NCBI RefSeq assembly: GCF_015351595.1
Contig: NZ_JADKPT010000005.1
Coordinates: forward strand, 1 to 64,000
Direction of reading: 5' to 3'
Length of the DNA stretch: 64,000 bases
From: Flavobacterium sp. LC2016-12
Lineage (GTDB): Bacteria > Bacteroidota > Bacteroidia > Flavobacteriales > Flavobacteriaceae
Position numbers and translations under genes: made by a program
The notes under the pieces: generated by a model
What the model saw: the letters and a program-made list of their open reading frames with translations, nothing else
What the model was told of the DNA's origin: nothing
Databases searched by the model: none
Part shown: in pieces, positions 43,584-51,756 of the stretch
How positions within the stretch are numbered: the first letter of the stretch is position 1
Layout: the number at the start of each line of letters is the position of its first letter

Positions 43584-43608
43584 GAACTTTTATAATTTAA
43601 TATTCTAA

Positions 43609-44112
43609 ATGAAAGAACTTAACTTCAGAGTAATTTTACTTCAATTGCTTGGAATGATTTTCCTAATTCATGGCACACTTCAACTGCGATTTTATACTGT
43701 CGCTGAAGAGTTCATTTGTGCCACAACTCACAATAATAAATCGGAATGCTGGAATAGATTATTCCCTTCAAAAGAAGCTTTTTTTGACTTTTGGCCAAGT
43801 ATTTATGTCTGGATATTCTTAGGCCTTATAGCTGGAATTCTTCTGGTTTCTTTCTTGAACTGGAAACATAAATTTTCATCACTAAATACAATTTTGGTCG
43901 CCATTGTAATGTATATTATTCTAAGACTTAAATTTTTTAGAAGAGGTGTATTTTCCCGTTTATTTGATTTTTTCGTATCTGCATTTTCTGATGATTTTGT
44001 AATACAATTTATCATTGGAGGAATTACTTTTACCTTACTGGGGCTTTTGATTTTATGGTTCAGTGTAAAACCAAATTTGTTTGCTGTGAAAAACGAAACA
44101 AAATCAAATTAA
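43609..44112 (+). CDS. Hypothetical multi-span membrane protein
   Basis: This 167-residue protein has about four hydrophobic segments (near 8-25, 63-83, 90-106 and 128-152). I do not recognise a family. A short cysteine-containing loop (FICATTHNNKSECWNRLFPS) lies between the first two spans and may face the periplasm with a disulfide. It starts 25 bases after murB and ends six bases before the GNAT gene, so these probably form one transcript. Confidence 0.6.
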   Translation: MKELNFRVILLQLLGMIFLIHGTLQLRFYTVAEEFICATTHNNKSECWNRLFPSKEAFFDFWPSIYVWIFLGLIAGILLVSFLNWKHKFSSLNTILVAIVMYIILRLKFFRRGVFSRLFDFFVSAFSDDFVIQFIIGGITFTLLGLLILWFSVKPNLFAVKNETKSN

Positions 44113-44118
44113 AAATCA

Positions 44119-44577
44119 ATGTCAGAACAAATTTCCATAATTGTAACCAATCCAAATGATGAAAAAGTTCTGGCAATCATAGAAGAATTGTCGGCAAATC
44201 TTTATCTTCGTTTTGGAAGCGATGGAAAGAATTCTTTTAGCGATTGGAAATACAATAATTCAAAATATGTTTTTGCTGTTGCCAAAATTGACAATGAAAT
44301 TGTTGGATGCGGAGCGATTAGACCAATTTCTGAAAATATTGGAGAAGTAAAACGAATGTATTCTAAATATCCGGGAAAGAAAATCGGACAAACTGTTTTG
44401 GCCTTTTTAGAAAATAAAGCTAAAACAATTGGGTATACTGATTTAATCTTAGAAACACGAGTGAAAAATCAAGAAGCAACAGCATTTTACAAAAAACAAG
44501 ATTATAAAGTAATTCCTAATTACGGAAAATATATCGATCGACCGGAAGCAATTTGCTTTGGAAAATCTTTAAAATAA
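44119..44577 (+). CDS. GNAT family N-acetyltransferase
   Basis: This 152-residue enzyme has the GNAT fold: VFAVAKIDNEIVGCGAIRPI strands, then VKRMYSKYPGKKIGQTVLAF (acetyl-CoA loop, less conserved Q/RxxGxG) and the EATAFYKKQDYKVIPNYGKY C-terminal part. The acceptor is unknown. It is followed nine bases later by the PaiB-like gene, a pairing that recalls the PaiA/PaiB (acetyltransferase plus regulator) pair of Bacillus, though synteny is not proof of function. Confidence 0.85.
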   Translation: MSEQISIIVTNPNDEKVLAIIEELSANLYLRFGSDGKNSFSDWKYNNSKYVFAVAKIDNEIVGCGAIRPISENIGEVKRMYSKYPGKKIGQTVLAFLENKAKTIGYTDLILETRVKNQEATAFYKKQDYKVIPNYGKYIDRPEAICFGKSLK

Positions 44578-44586
44578 ACTCATAAA

Positions 44587-45201
44587 ATGTATACACCTGA
44601 AATATACAAAAACGAAGATCCGGAATCAATCAGAACTTTTTTAAAAGAAAACAGTTTTGGTATTCTCATCAATCAGACTAACGGAAAATTATGTGTGACC
44701 CATATTCCGATAGAGTTAGAAGTAAATGCTGATGGAAAAGAAATTCTACAAGGACATATTTCAAAACTAAATCCACAAGCAGAAGGTTTTACTGAAAATG
44801 ATCAGGTTTTGGCTGTGTTTACAGGTCCACACAGTTACATTTCTTCTTCCTGGTATGATCACGAAAATGTACCTACCTGGAATTATATAGCCGTACATGT
44901 TTATGGAAGAATTAAAATTGTCGATGAAGAAAGCACAATAGAACAATTAAAAAAACTGGTTGACAAATACGAAGCTACTTCAGAGAATCCCGTTCGTGTT
45001 GAGAATTTATCAGCAAAAACAATGCGTGAAGCGAGGGGTATATTTGGTTTCGAAATAGAAATCGATGAGATTCAGGCCACAAAAAAACTCTCTCAAAATC
45101 GCGATGATCACAATTATAAAAACATAATATCAGAATTAGAAAAAACCGAAAACCCTCAGGCTATTGCTGTTGCAAAAGAAATGGAGAAATGCCGAAAGTA
45201 A
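44587..45201 (+). CDS. PaiB-like FMN-binding protein
   Basis: This 204-residue protein matches the FMN-binding split-barrel PaiB family: MYTPEIYKNEDPESIRTFLK, FGILINQTNG and the conserved SYISSSWYDHENVPTWNYIAVH. Annotated as a transcriptional regulator in Bacillus, the fold is that of a flavin enzyme or flavin-binding protein. It likely shares a transcript with the GNAT gene. No DNA-binding motif is visible. Confidence 0.88.
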   Translation: MYTPEIYKNEDPESIRTFLKENSFGILINQTNGKLCVTHIPIELEVNADGKEILQGHISKLNPQAEGFTENDQVLAVFTGPHSYISSSWYDHENVPTWNYIAVHVYGRIKIVDEESTIEQLKKLVDKYEATSENPVRVENLSAKTMREARGIFGFEIEIDEIQATKKLSQNRDDHNYKNIISELEKTENPQAIAVAKEMEKCRK

Positions 45202-45215
45202 ATTGGAATTAACCA

Positions 45216-45245
45216 TTGAAAATTACGAATTCATAAGTACATTTG
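45216..45245 (+). promoter_or_regulatory. Promoter of the GT2-sigma factor pair
   Basis: TTG at 45216-45218, a 19-base spacer and TACATTTG at 45238-45245 match the Bacteroidota promoter pattern in full. The GT2 gene starts 39 bases downstream. It is one of the clearest promoters in the window. Confidence 0.7.
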
Positions 45246-45284
45246 CACGCGCAAGATTCAGAAATTAAAAGACATTAAAATCAG

Positions 45285-46391
45285 ATGCTTATAACTTTAT
45301 TTTACTTCTTTATTGCTATTGTTTTTATTCAAATTTTCTATTACTTAGGAATTTTTGGAAAGTTTGCTTTCAGTAAACCACAAGAAATTACACAAAAAAA
45401 ACTTCCTGTTTCTGTAATTGTCTGTGCTAAAAATGAAGAAGAAAATGTAAAAAAGTTCATTCCGTTATTAGCAGAACAAGATTATTCTGATTTTGAAATT
45501 GTATTAATTGACGATGCATCAAGCGACGAAACCTTAGAAGTTTTTGAAGAATTTGAAAACCTATATCCCAATATTCGTTTAGTAAAAGTACAAAATAATG
45601 AAGCTTTCTGGGGTAATAAAAAATATGCTTTAACTTTAGGGATCAAAGCTTCTAAAAAAGAATACCTCCTATTTACTGATGCTGATTGTTATCCAACTTC
45701 AAAAGAATGGATCACGTCAATGACTTCACAATTTACCATGAATAAAACTATTGTTTTAGGATATGGCGGTTATGAAAAAATTGAACGCTCTTTATTAAAT
45801 AAAATTATCCGTTTTGAAACTGTTTTAACAGCTGTACAATATTTTTCATGGGCTAAAATTGGAGCTCCATATATGGGAGTTGGAAGAAATTTAGCTTACA
45901 AAAAAGAAGAGTTCTTTAATGTTAACGGTTTTATAGACCATATTCAGGTTCGCTCAGGCGACGATGATTTATTTATTAATCAGGCTGCGAATAAAAGCAA
46001 CACTACCATTTCGTACAATCCGGAAAGCTTTACTTATTCAAAACCAAAAGAATCATATAAAGAATGGTTCACGCAAAAAAGAAGACATGTTTCTACTGCA
46101 GAATACTACAAGTTTTTTGATAAAATGCAGTTGGGTCTTTTTTATACATCACAATTATTATTCTTTTTATTAGTTATACTTTTATTGGCTTTCCAGTTTC
46201 AATGGATTGCTGTATTGGCAATATTGGCTACTCGCTACACAGTTGCATGGACTGTAATGGGATTTTCTGCCGGAAAATTAAAAGAAAATGATCTTAAAAT
46301 ATGGTTTCCAATTGTAGAGATAGTGCTTATATTCACACAAATTAATATCTTTATAACTAATCTCTTTTCAAAACCTGTACATTGGAAATAA
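45285..46391 (+). CDS. GT2 family glycosyltransferase, membrane-bound
   Basis: This 368-residue enzyme has an N-terminal membrane anchor (about 2-20), a GT-A domain (VSVIVCAKNEEENVKKFIPL, VLIDDASSDET, FTDADCYP as the DxD-like metal site, and the QKRRH acceptor-region motif like QxxRW) and two or more C-terminal spans. The sugar is unknown. Its end overlaps the following sigma factor by ten bases. Confidence 0.9.
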   Translation: MLITLFYFFIAIVFIQIFYYLGIFGKFAFSKPQEITQKKLPVSVIVCAKNEEENVKKFIPLLAEQDYSDFEIVLIDDASSDETLEVFEEFENLYPNIRLVKVQNNEAFWGNKKYALTLGIKASKKEYLLFTDADCYPTSKEWITSMTSQFTMNKTIVLGYGGYEKIERSLLNKIIRFETVLTAVQYFSWAKIGAPYMGVGRNLAYKKEEFFNVNGFIDHIQVRSGDDDLFINQAANKSNTTISYNPESFTYSKPKESYKEWFTQKRRHVSTAEYYKFFDKMQLGLFYTSQLLFFLLVILLLAFQFQWIAVLAILATRYTVAWTVMGFSAGKLKENDLKIWFPIVEIVLIFTQINIFITNLFSKPVHWK

Positions 46392-46933
46392 ATTCTAAAA
46401 TAGAAAAAGCAAAAAAAGGCGACCAGATTGCCTTTACTTTTTTATTAGATTTTTATTGGAATGAAGTGTATGGCTTCATGCTGAAACGTACTGAAAACGA
46501 AACGATTGCCGAAGATATCACAATCGAAACTTTCTCAAAAGCTTTCGACAAAATTGCTACTTACAACTCAGAATTTCAATTCAACACCTGGTTAATTGCG
46601 ATCGCAAAAAATGTCTATATTGATTTATTGCGCAAAAAGAAAACCAATCTTTTTATCGAAATTACAGATTCTGAAGATCAACAGGCATACAACATCGCCG
46701 ACCCTACTCCATCTGCTGAAGATGCATTAATTAAAGAGCAAAATTTATCTCGTTTGCTTTTATGCATCAAAGAATTAAAACCTCATTATCAGGAAGTCAT
46801 TCAGTTACGTTATTTTCAGGAAATGACCTATCAGGAAATTGCACTTAAAATTGATGAACCATTAAGCAACGTAAAAGTAAAGCTTCTTCGTGCTAAAAAA
46901 TTATTAGCAGAAATAATTGAACGTAATAGATAA
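46382..46933 (+). CDS. ECF-type RNA polymerase sigma factor, TTG start
   Basis: This 183-residue protein has sigma region 2 (GFMLKRTENETIAEDITIETFSKAF ... FNTWLIAIAKNVYIDLLR) and region 4 (LKPHYQEVIQLRYFQEMTYQEIALKIDEPLSNVKVKLLRAKKLL). The start is a TTG inside the last codons of the GT2 gene (ten-base overlap); no other start lies before region 2. No anti-sigma gene follows: the next gene, after 154 bases, is a TonB-like protein. Target genes are unknown. Confidence 0.9.
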   Translation: MEINSKIEKAKKGDQIAFTFLLDFYWNEVYGFMLKRTENETIAEDITIETFSKAFDKIATYNSEFQFNTWLIAIAKNVYIDLLRKKKTNLFIEITDSEDQQAYNIADPTPSAEDALIKEQNLSRLLLCIKELKPHYQEVIQLRYFQEMTYQEIALKIDEPLSNVKVKLLRAKKLLAEIIERNR

Positions 46934-47087
46934 TTTATTATCTTTAGGTAAAGAATAAAGTATTATCTTATTTTTTCTTAAAACAATCAATTATTCACAT
47001 ACTAAAACAACAACACCTACATTGTTGCTAAAACCAAAAACCTGTCGCTTATGATTTAATGTTACTTAACCTTAAAATCCATTAATC

Positions 47088-47915
47088 ATGTCTAAATCAA
47101 ACATCTACGAAACCAATTGGACCGACCTTGTTTTCGAAAACAAAAACAAAGAGTACGGCGCGTATCAATTACGCCAGGAGAATGCAAAAACCACAGTAAC
47201 AGCGCTATTTATGGGACTGCTATTTTTAGCAGGTATTGGAAGCGTATCGATGTTGATTAATAAATTAGGAACACAGGGCGTAGTAGAAACAGATGCACTT
47301 CCTAAGGAACCAACAGTTATTACGCACTTTGACAACACTCCCATTGTTCCAAAAACACCAGAAACAATTGCACCTCCACAACAAAGCGCTCCTTCGGCTC
47401 CGGCAACCGATCTGTCTCAATTATCCAATCCGGTTATTGTGACTCCTGATCAGGCAGTAGACAACATTGCAACTAATGAGGAAAACACAGCTGTTGTCGA
47501 CAATACTTCAACAGGAACTGGCACGGTAGTAAATGCTTTACCTGCAACTGGTGGCAATGGTGCCGGTACAGAGATAGCACCAGCAACTAATGATCCAGTA
47601 AATTCTGCTGTATTAGACAAAATGCCGGAATTCCCTGGAGGAATGGCTAAGTTTTATACTTATGTTGGAAACAATTTCAACAGACCTGAATTAGATGCTG
47701 AGAGAACATTGAAAGTATATGTTTCTTTTGTAATTGAAAGAGACGGCTCAATTACAGATATAACGGTAATAAAAGATCCGGGATATGGTTTAGGAAAAGA
47801 AGCTGTCAGAGTTTTGAAATCCTTAAAAACAAAATGGACTCCTGGAGTACTTAACGGAAAAACAGTAAGAACTGCATATAACCTTCCAATAACGATAAAA
47901 ACGGAAGTAGAATAA
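47088..47915 (+). CDS. tonB: Energy transducer TonB, Bacteroidota type
   Basis: This 275-residue protein has a cytosolic N-terminus with the family motif NKEYGAYQLRQ, one span at about 38-58, a proline/threonine-rich periplasmic region (about 75-180) and a C-terminal TonB domain (PEFPGGMAKFYTYVGNNF ... VSFVIERDGSITDITVI ... LPITIKTE). It would pass proton-motive energy to outer-membrane receptors such as the SusC-like transporter in this window. It stands 154 bases after the sigma factor and has its own terminator. Confidence 0.92.
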   Translation: MSKSNIYETNWTDLVFENKNKEYGAYQLRQENAKTTVTALFMGLLFLAGIGSVSMLINKLGTQGVVETDALPKEPTVITHFDNTPIVPKTPETIAPPQQSAPSAPATDLSQLSNPVIVTPDQAVDNIATNEENTAVVDNTSTGTGTVVNALPATGGNGAGTEIAPATNDPVNSAVLDKMPEFPGGMAKFYTYVGNNFNRPELDAERTLKVYVSFVIERDGSITDITVIKDPGYGLGKEAVRVLKSLKTKWTPGVLNGKTVRTAYNLPITIKTEVE

Positions 47916-47919
47916 AAAA

Positions 47920-47951
47920 GAAAAAGCAGAATTTAGGTTCTGCTTTTTTTT
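47920..47951 (+). terminator. Terminator of tonB
   Basis: An 11-base stem (AAAAAGCAGAA at 47921-47931 with TTCTGCTTTTT at 47938-47948) closes a six-base loop and enters a T-run. Confidence 0.9.
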
Positions 47952-48006
47952 GCCCTCTTGTAAGTAACCAAGAAATTAAGATTTTTATTTTACTTCAAAT
48001 GAATCT

Positions 48007-48069
48007 CGCAAAGTAGCAGAGTCGCAAAGCCTTATTTTAAGTTTTTCTTTGCGACTCTGCTACTTTGCG
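48007..48069. repeat. Perfect inverted repeat, 'CGCAAAG' family
   Basis: Arms of 23 bases (48007-48029 with 48047-48069, core GTAGCAGAGTCGCAAAG) pair perfectly around a 17-base loop, between tonB and the PH-domain gene. Both genes read rightward, so the hairpin would be transcribed only if the tonB terminator leaks. Confidence 0.9.
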
Positions 48070-48154
48070 TGAAATTAATTATCACACTTTTTTTAATTTA
48101 ATTACTTTTACCTTTATAAAAGAAAAGCATTTTATTAAAATTAAAAACTAAAAA

Positions 48155-48535
48155 ATGGGAATATTTTCAGCACTTCTTGGAAATGCAGGTTCTGTAAGTC
48201 AGGAAGATTTACTAAAAAACTACGGACAGCTTTTAACGGATAATGAATCCATTGAAATGGGATTCAAATTGATCCGTGACACTTTTATCTTCACTAATAA
48301 AAGATTAATCTTAGTAGACGTACAAGGAATCACAGGAAGCAAAACAGAATACAAATCGATCGCTTACAAAAGCATTACCCGATTTAGTGTAGAAACAGCG
48401 GGAACTTTTGATTTAGAAGCCGAATTAAAAATTTGGGTATCAAGCGAAGTGCAGCCAAGTATTGTAAAACAATTTACTAAATCGGTAAATGTTTATGATG
48501 TTCAAAAAGTACTAGCTCACCATGTTTTAGGTTAA
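48155..48535 (+). CDS. Bacterial PH-domain protein (bPH_1 type)
   Basis: This 126-residue protein has the bPH_1 layout: LLKNYGQLLTDNESIEMGFKLIRDTF, IFTNKRLILVDVQGITGSKTEYKSI and IAYKSITRFSVETAGTFDLEAELKIWVSS, and an LAHHVLG end. Such domains bind ligands or form rings; the function is unknown. No signal peptide is present. It is a single gene with a bidirectional terminator after it. Confidence 0.88.
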   Translation: MGIFSALLGNAGSVSQEDLLKNYGQLLTDNESIEMGFKLIRDTFIFTNKRLILVDVQGITGSKTEYKSIAYKSITRFSVETAGTFDLEAELKIWVSSEVQPSIVKQFTKSVNVYDVQKVLAHHVLG

Positions 48536-48548
48536 TCATAAAATTAAA

Positions 48549-48588
48549 AAAACCCGACAAATTTCAAAAATTTATCGGGTTTCTTTTT
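48549..48588. terminator. Bidirectional terminator
   Basis: A 15-base stem (AAACCCGACAAATTT at 48550-48564 with AAATTTATCGGGTTT to 48582, one mismatch) has A and T tracts outside. It ends both the PH-domain gene (plus) and the M48 peptidase (minus). Confidence 0.88.
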
Positions 48589-48599
48589 TCTAAAGGAAA

Positions 48600-49469
48600 T
48601 TACTTTTTCTTTTTGTTTGTAGTTTTCTTTTTAGTCGTCGCTTTCTTAGTCGGAGCCGGAACGGTATTTACAATTTTTTGTTGCACATACGGCTTATACA
48701 AACCATCTTTTTCAGCTCTTTTTTTAGCATCTTCAGCTCTTTGTTTTGAATCTGGATGTGAGCTCATCATTTGATCAATAAAGGAAGCTTCTGCCCCTTC
48801 ACTCATTTTGGCCAAAATTCTAAAAGCAGATTCTTCTGCATTTACATCATAACCGTTTTTTTTCATGAAATTATACGCAAACAAATCAGCCTCCGCTTCT
48901 TGTTTACGACTAAATTTACTATCAATAATAGCACTTCCTATTTTTCCTAACTGACTATCAGTAACAGTAGCCACAGTTGTTGATTGTGAAGCAGCTGCAT
49001 CCATTAAAGCTTCTTTTTTATAAGCCGCTTTTATAGCATCTTGTGAATCATGATTTGCAACGTGACCAATTTCATGGCCAATTACAGCAAGTAACTCATT
49101 GTCATCCATGATATCCATTAATCCTGAATACACACGAACGCTACCGTCTGCCGTTGCAAAAGCATTTACTTCTTTTAATTTATATACTTTATAATTTAAT
49201 GTATAACCTTCACCAGCCGTATATTTTCCAAAAACTTTATTCAATCTTAAAGTATATCCATCTGTCGGCCCGGCAATTTCATTTTCGGTATCCAATTTAT
49301 CTACCGCCGCTTTAGACAGTGCCGCAGCATCGGCATTGCTAAATGTAAAACCGGTAACACCTTTTTGAACAGCACCAATCGCTTTATCTCCAAAATTAAT
49401 TTGTGCATTGACCTTAGTAAATCCAAAAGCGACAAATAAAACTCCTAATACAATAAATTTCTTTTTCAT
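48600..49469 (-). CDS. M48 family metallopeptidase, exported
   Basis: This 289-residue enzyme has a signal peptide at 1-22 (FGFTKVNAQ). Its zinc motif is HEIGHVANH, with the distal Glu in SRKQEAEADLFAYNFMKKNG. This matches the M48 (BepA/LoiP-like) periplasmic proteases that check outer-membrane proteins. The C-terminus is a Lys/Thr-rich tail (TKKATTKKKTTNKKKK). It stands alone between the terminator and the lipA spacer. Substrates are unknown. Confidence 0.92.
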   Translation of the reverse strand: MKKKFIVLGVLFVAFGFTKVNAQINFGDKAIGAVQKGVTGFTFSNADAAALSKAAVDKLDTENEIAGPTDGYTLRLNKVFGKYTAGEGYTLNYKVYKLKEVNAFATADGSVRVYSGLMDIMDDNELLAVIGHEIGHVANHDSQDAIKAAYKKEALMDAAASQSTTVATVTDSQLGKIGSAIIDSKFSRKQEAEADLFAYNFMKKNGYDVNAEESAFRILAKMSEGAEASFIDQMMSSHPDSKQRAEDAKKRAEKDGLYKPYVQQKIVNTVPAPTKKATTKKKTTNKKKK

Positions 49470-49772
49470 ACTTCTTATTATTTCAATTTAACAACAAATG
49501 TAGTACAGTAATATTCCTTTTTAGACTCCTTTTAAGTCCATTTTTTAACAAATAAAGATATAAATTTTAAATGAGTAAAAGTCAAAGGAATAGCATATTT
49601 AGCCTTTCTACTCTAATAAACAACCAAAAACAATACCTTTTGAACGAATGTTACTTTCAAAAAACAATATTTTAACAATTTGATAAAATAATCATCAAAA
49701 CAGTTTCGCGAAATTGTAACCATACAATTTCAAATTAAACTACAAACAAATCCTCAAATAAACTACAATGCT
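49470..49772. other. AT-rich spacer between M48 gene and lipA
   Basis: This 329-base gap (up to 49798) holds divergent promoters and no gene. CAAATGTA at 49495-49502 reads TACATTTG on the minus strand and suits the M48 gene. No repeat or hairpin was found. Confidence 0.4.
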
Positions 49773-49780
49773 TATCTTTG
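49773..49780 (+). promoter_or_regulatory. -7 element of lipA
   Basis: TATCTTTG matches TAnnTTTG and ends 18 bases before the lipA ATG. No TTG stands at the expected -33 distance. Confidence 0.5.
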
Positions 49781-49798
49781 TACTTTGAATTTTGATAT

Positions 49799-50665
49799 AT
49801 GGAAACAGTCATTGAAAATATACCAACTGGAAAACCTAAATGGTTAAAGGTTAAACTTCCAATTGGACAAAAATATACTGAACTTCGTGGTTTAGTTGAT
49901 AAATATAGCTTAAACACTATCTGCACCTCAGGAAGTTGCCCAAATATGGGAGAATGCTGGGGCGAAGGAACAGCTACTTTTATGATCTTAGGAAATGTTT
50001 GTACGCGTTCTTGCGGATTCTGCGGTGTAAAAACTGGCAGGCCAGAAACGGTAGATTGGGACGAACCTGAAAAAGTAGCACGTTCTATAAAAATAATGAA
50101 CATCAAACATGCTGTAATAACAAGTGTTGACAGAGATGACCTGAAAGATGGCGGATCAATCATCTGGATTGAAACTGTGAAAGCAATTCGCAGAATGAAT
50201 CCAAACACTACACTTGAAACTTTAATTCCGGATTTTCAGGGAATTGAAAGAAACATTGACCGAATTGTAGAAGCAAATCCTGAAGTAGTTTCGCACAATG
50301 TCGAAACCGTTCGTCGCTTAACACGTGAGGTTCGTATCCAGGCAAAATACGATCGTAGTCTTGAAGTTTTACGTTACTTAAAAGAAAAAGGAATCAACAG
50401 AACTAAATCAGGCATTATGCTTGGACTTGGTGAAACTGAAGAAGAAGTTTTTCAAACCATGACCGATTTGCGTAATGCAAATGTTGATGTTGTAACTATT
50501 GGTCAATACCTGCAACCAAGTAAAAAACACTTACCCGTAAAAGAATTTATAACCCCGGATCAATTTGCTAAATATGAAAAATTTGGTCTTGAATTAGGTT
50601 TCCGTCACGTAGAAAGCGGGCCTTTGGTTCGTTCTTCCTATAAAGCACAAAAACATATTTTATAA
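49799..50665 (+). CDS. lipA: Lipoyl synthase
   Basis: This 288-residue radical-SAM enzyme inserts two sulfurs into protein-bound octanoyl groups. The auxiliary cluster cysteines are in [12 protein letters not shown], the radical-SAM motif is [10 protein letters not shown], and the C-terminal RSSY (here [10 protein letters not shown]) holds the conserved Ser. It is complete at the usual length. gap follows after a hairpin of 18-base arms. Confidence 0.97.
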   Translation: METVIENIPTGKPKWLKVKLPIGQKYTELRGLVDKYSLNTICTSGSCPNMGECWGEGTATFMILGNVCTRSCGFCGVKTGRPETVDWDEPEKVARSIKIMNIKHAVITSVDRDDLKDGGSIIWIETVKAIRRMNPNTTLETLIPDFQGIERNIDRIVEANPEVVSHNVETVRRLTREVRIQAKYDRSLEVLRYLKEKGINRTKSGIMLGLGETEEEVFQTMTDLRNANVDVVTIGQYLQPSKKHLPVKEFITPDQFAKYEKFGLELGFRHVESGPLVRSSYKAQKHIL

Positions 50666-50674
50666 AAATAGTTT

Positions 50675-50722
50675 AATCGTTTATTTGTTTAATGGTAAAA
50701 CCTGTTAAACAAATAAACGATT
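50675..50722. repeat. Perfect inverted repeat between lipA and gap
   Basis: AATCGTTTATTTGTTTAA at 50675-50692 pairs perfectly with 50705-50722 around 12 bases. It is AT-rich, has no T-run and fills the whole gap between two rightward genes. It may shape mRNA stability rather than end transcription. Confidence 0.85.
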
Positions 50723-50735
50723 TACCGAATAAACA

Positions 50736-51740
50736 ATGCATTTGAAAACTAGAATTGCTATTAATGGTTTTGGAAGAATTGGGAGAAATTTATTTCGCCT
50801 TCTTATAAACCACCCAGAAATTGAAGTAGTTGCAATTAATGATATTGCTGATAATAAAACCATGTCGCATTTGATAAAATACGACAGTATTCATGGAGTT
50901 TTACCTTTTAAAGTAAGTCACGATGAAGAAGGTATCATTGTTGACGGAAAACATTTTGTCTTTTTTCATGAAAAAAGCATTTCAAATTTAGACTGGAAAA
51001 GCCATTCTATTGATTTTGTAATAGAATCAACAGGAAAATATAAAACGCATGAAGAGTTAAATGCACATATTGAAGCCGGAGCAAAAAGAGTAATTCTTTC
51101 GGCCCCATCAGAAGTTGACACAATAAAAACAGTAGTTTTAGGAGTAAATGATAGTATTTTAGACGGAAATGAGTTGATCGTTTCGAATGCAAGTTGTACA
51201 ACAAACAATGCCGCTCCGATGATAAAAATCATTGATGAGCTTTGCGGAATCGAGCAGGCATACATTACAACAATACATTCGTACACCACTGACCAAAGTC
51301 TTCATGACCAGCCACATAAGGATTTACGCAGGGCGAGAGGCGCTAGTCAGTCAATTGTTCCAACAACTACAGGTGCAGCTAAGGCATTAACAAAAATTTT
51401 TCCTAAATTGCATCAAAAAATAGGAGGTTGTGGCATTCGTGTTCCCGTTCCTGATGGTTCATTGACCGATATCACATTTAATGTAAAACGTGCTGTCACT
51501 ATAGAAGAGATTAATAAAGCATTTGAAGAAGCTTCAAAAACGCATTTAAAAGGAATATTAGATTACACAGAAGATCCAATTGTTTCTGTCGATGTAATTG
51601 GCAATACACATTCGTGTTTGTTCGATGCACAGCTTACTTCGGTTATTGACAAAATGGTAAAGGTTGTGGGTTGGTACGATAACGAAATTGGTTATTCATC
51701 AAGATTAATAGATTTGATTTTACTGATAAGGAAAACATAG
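50736..51740 (+). CDS. gap: Glyceraldehyde-3-phosphate dehydrogenase
   Basis: This 334-residue enzyme has the NAD-binding INGFGRIGRN at 9-18, Asp36 in AINDIAD (which favours NAD over NADP), and active-site Cys154 in SNASCTTNNAAP. The phosphate-binding and C-terminal WYDNEIGYS segments are also present. It works in glycolysis and possibly in gluconeogenesis, which a cell growing on peptides or hydroxyproline would need. Two gap genes per genome are common in this group; this one lies with lipA and a kinase gene, not with other glycolytic genes. Confidence 0.95.
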   Translation: MHLKTRIAINGFGRIGRNLFRLLINHPEIEVVAINDIADNKTMSHLIKYDSIHGVLPFKVSHDEEGIIVDGKHFVFFHEKSISNLDWKSHSIDFVIESTGKYKTHEELNAHIEAGAKRVILSAPSEVDTIKTVVLGVNDSILDGNELIVSNASCTTNNAAPMIKIIDELCGIEQAYITTIHSYTTDQSLHDQPHKDLRRARGASQSIVPTTTGAAKALTKIFPKLHQKIGGCGIRVPVPDGSLTDITFNVKRAVTIEEINKAFEEASKTHLKGILDYTEDPIVSVDVIGNTHSCLFDAQLTSVIDKMVKVVGWYDNEIGYSSRLIDLILLIRKT

Positions 51741-51756
51741 ATTCATTGTAAAAGCA

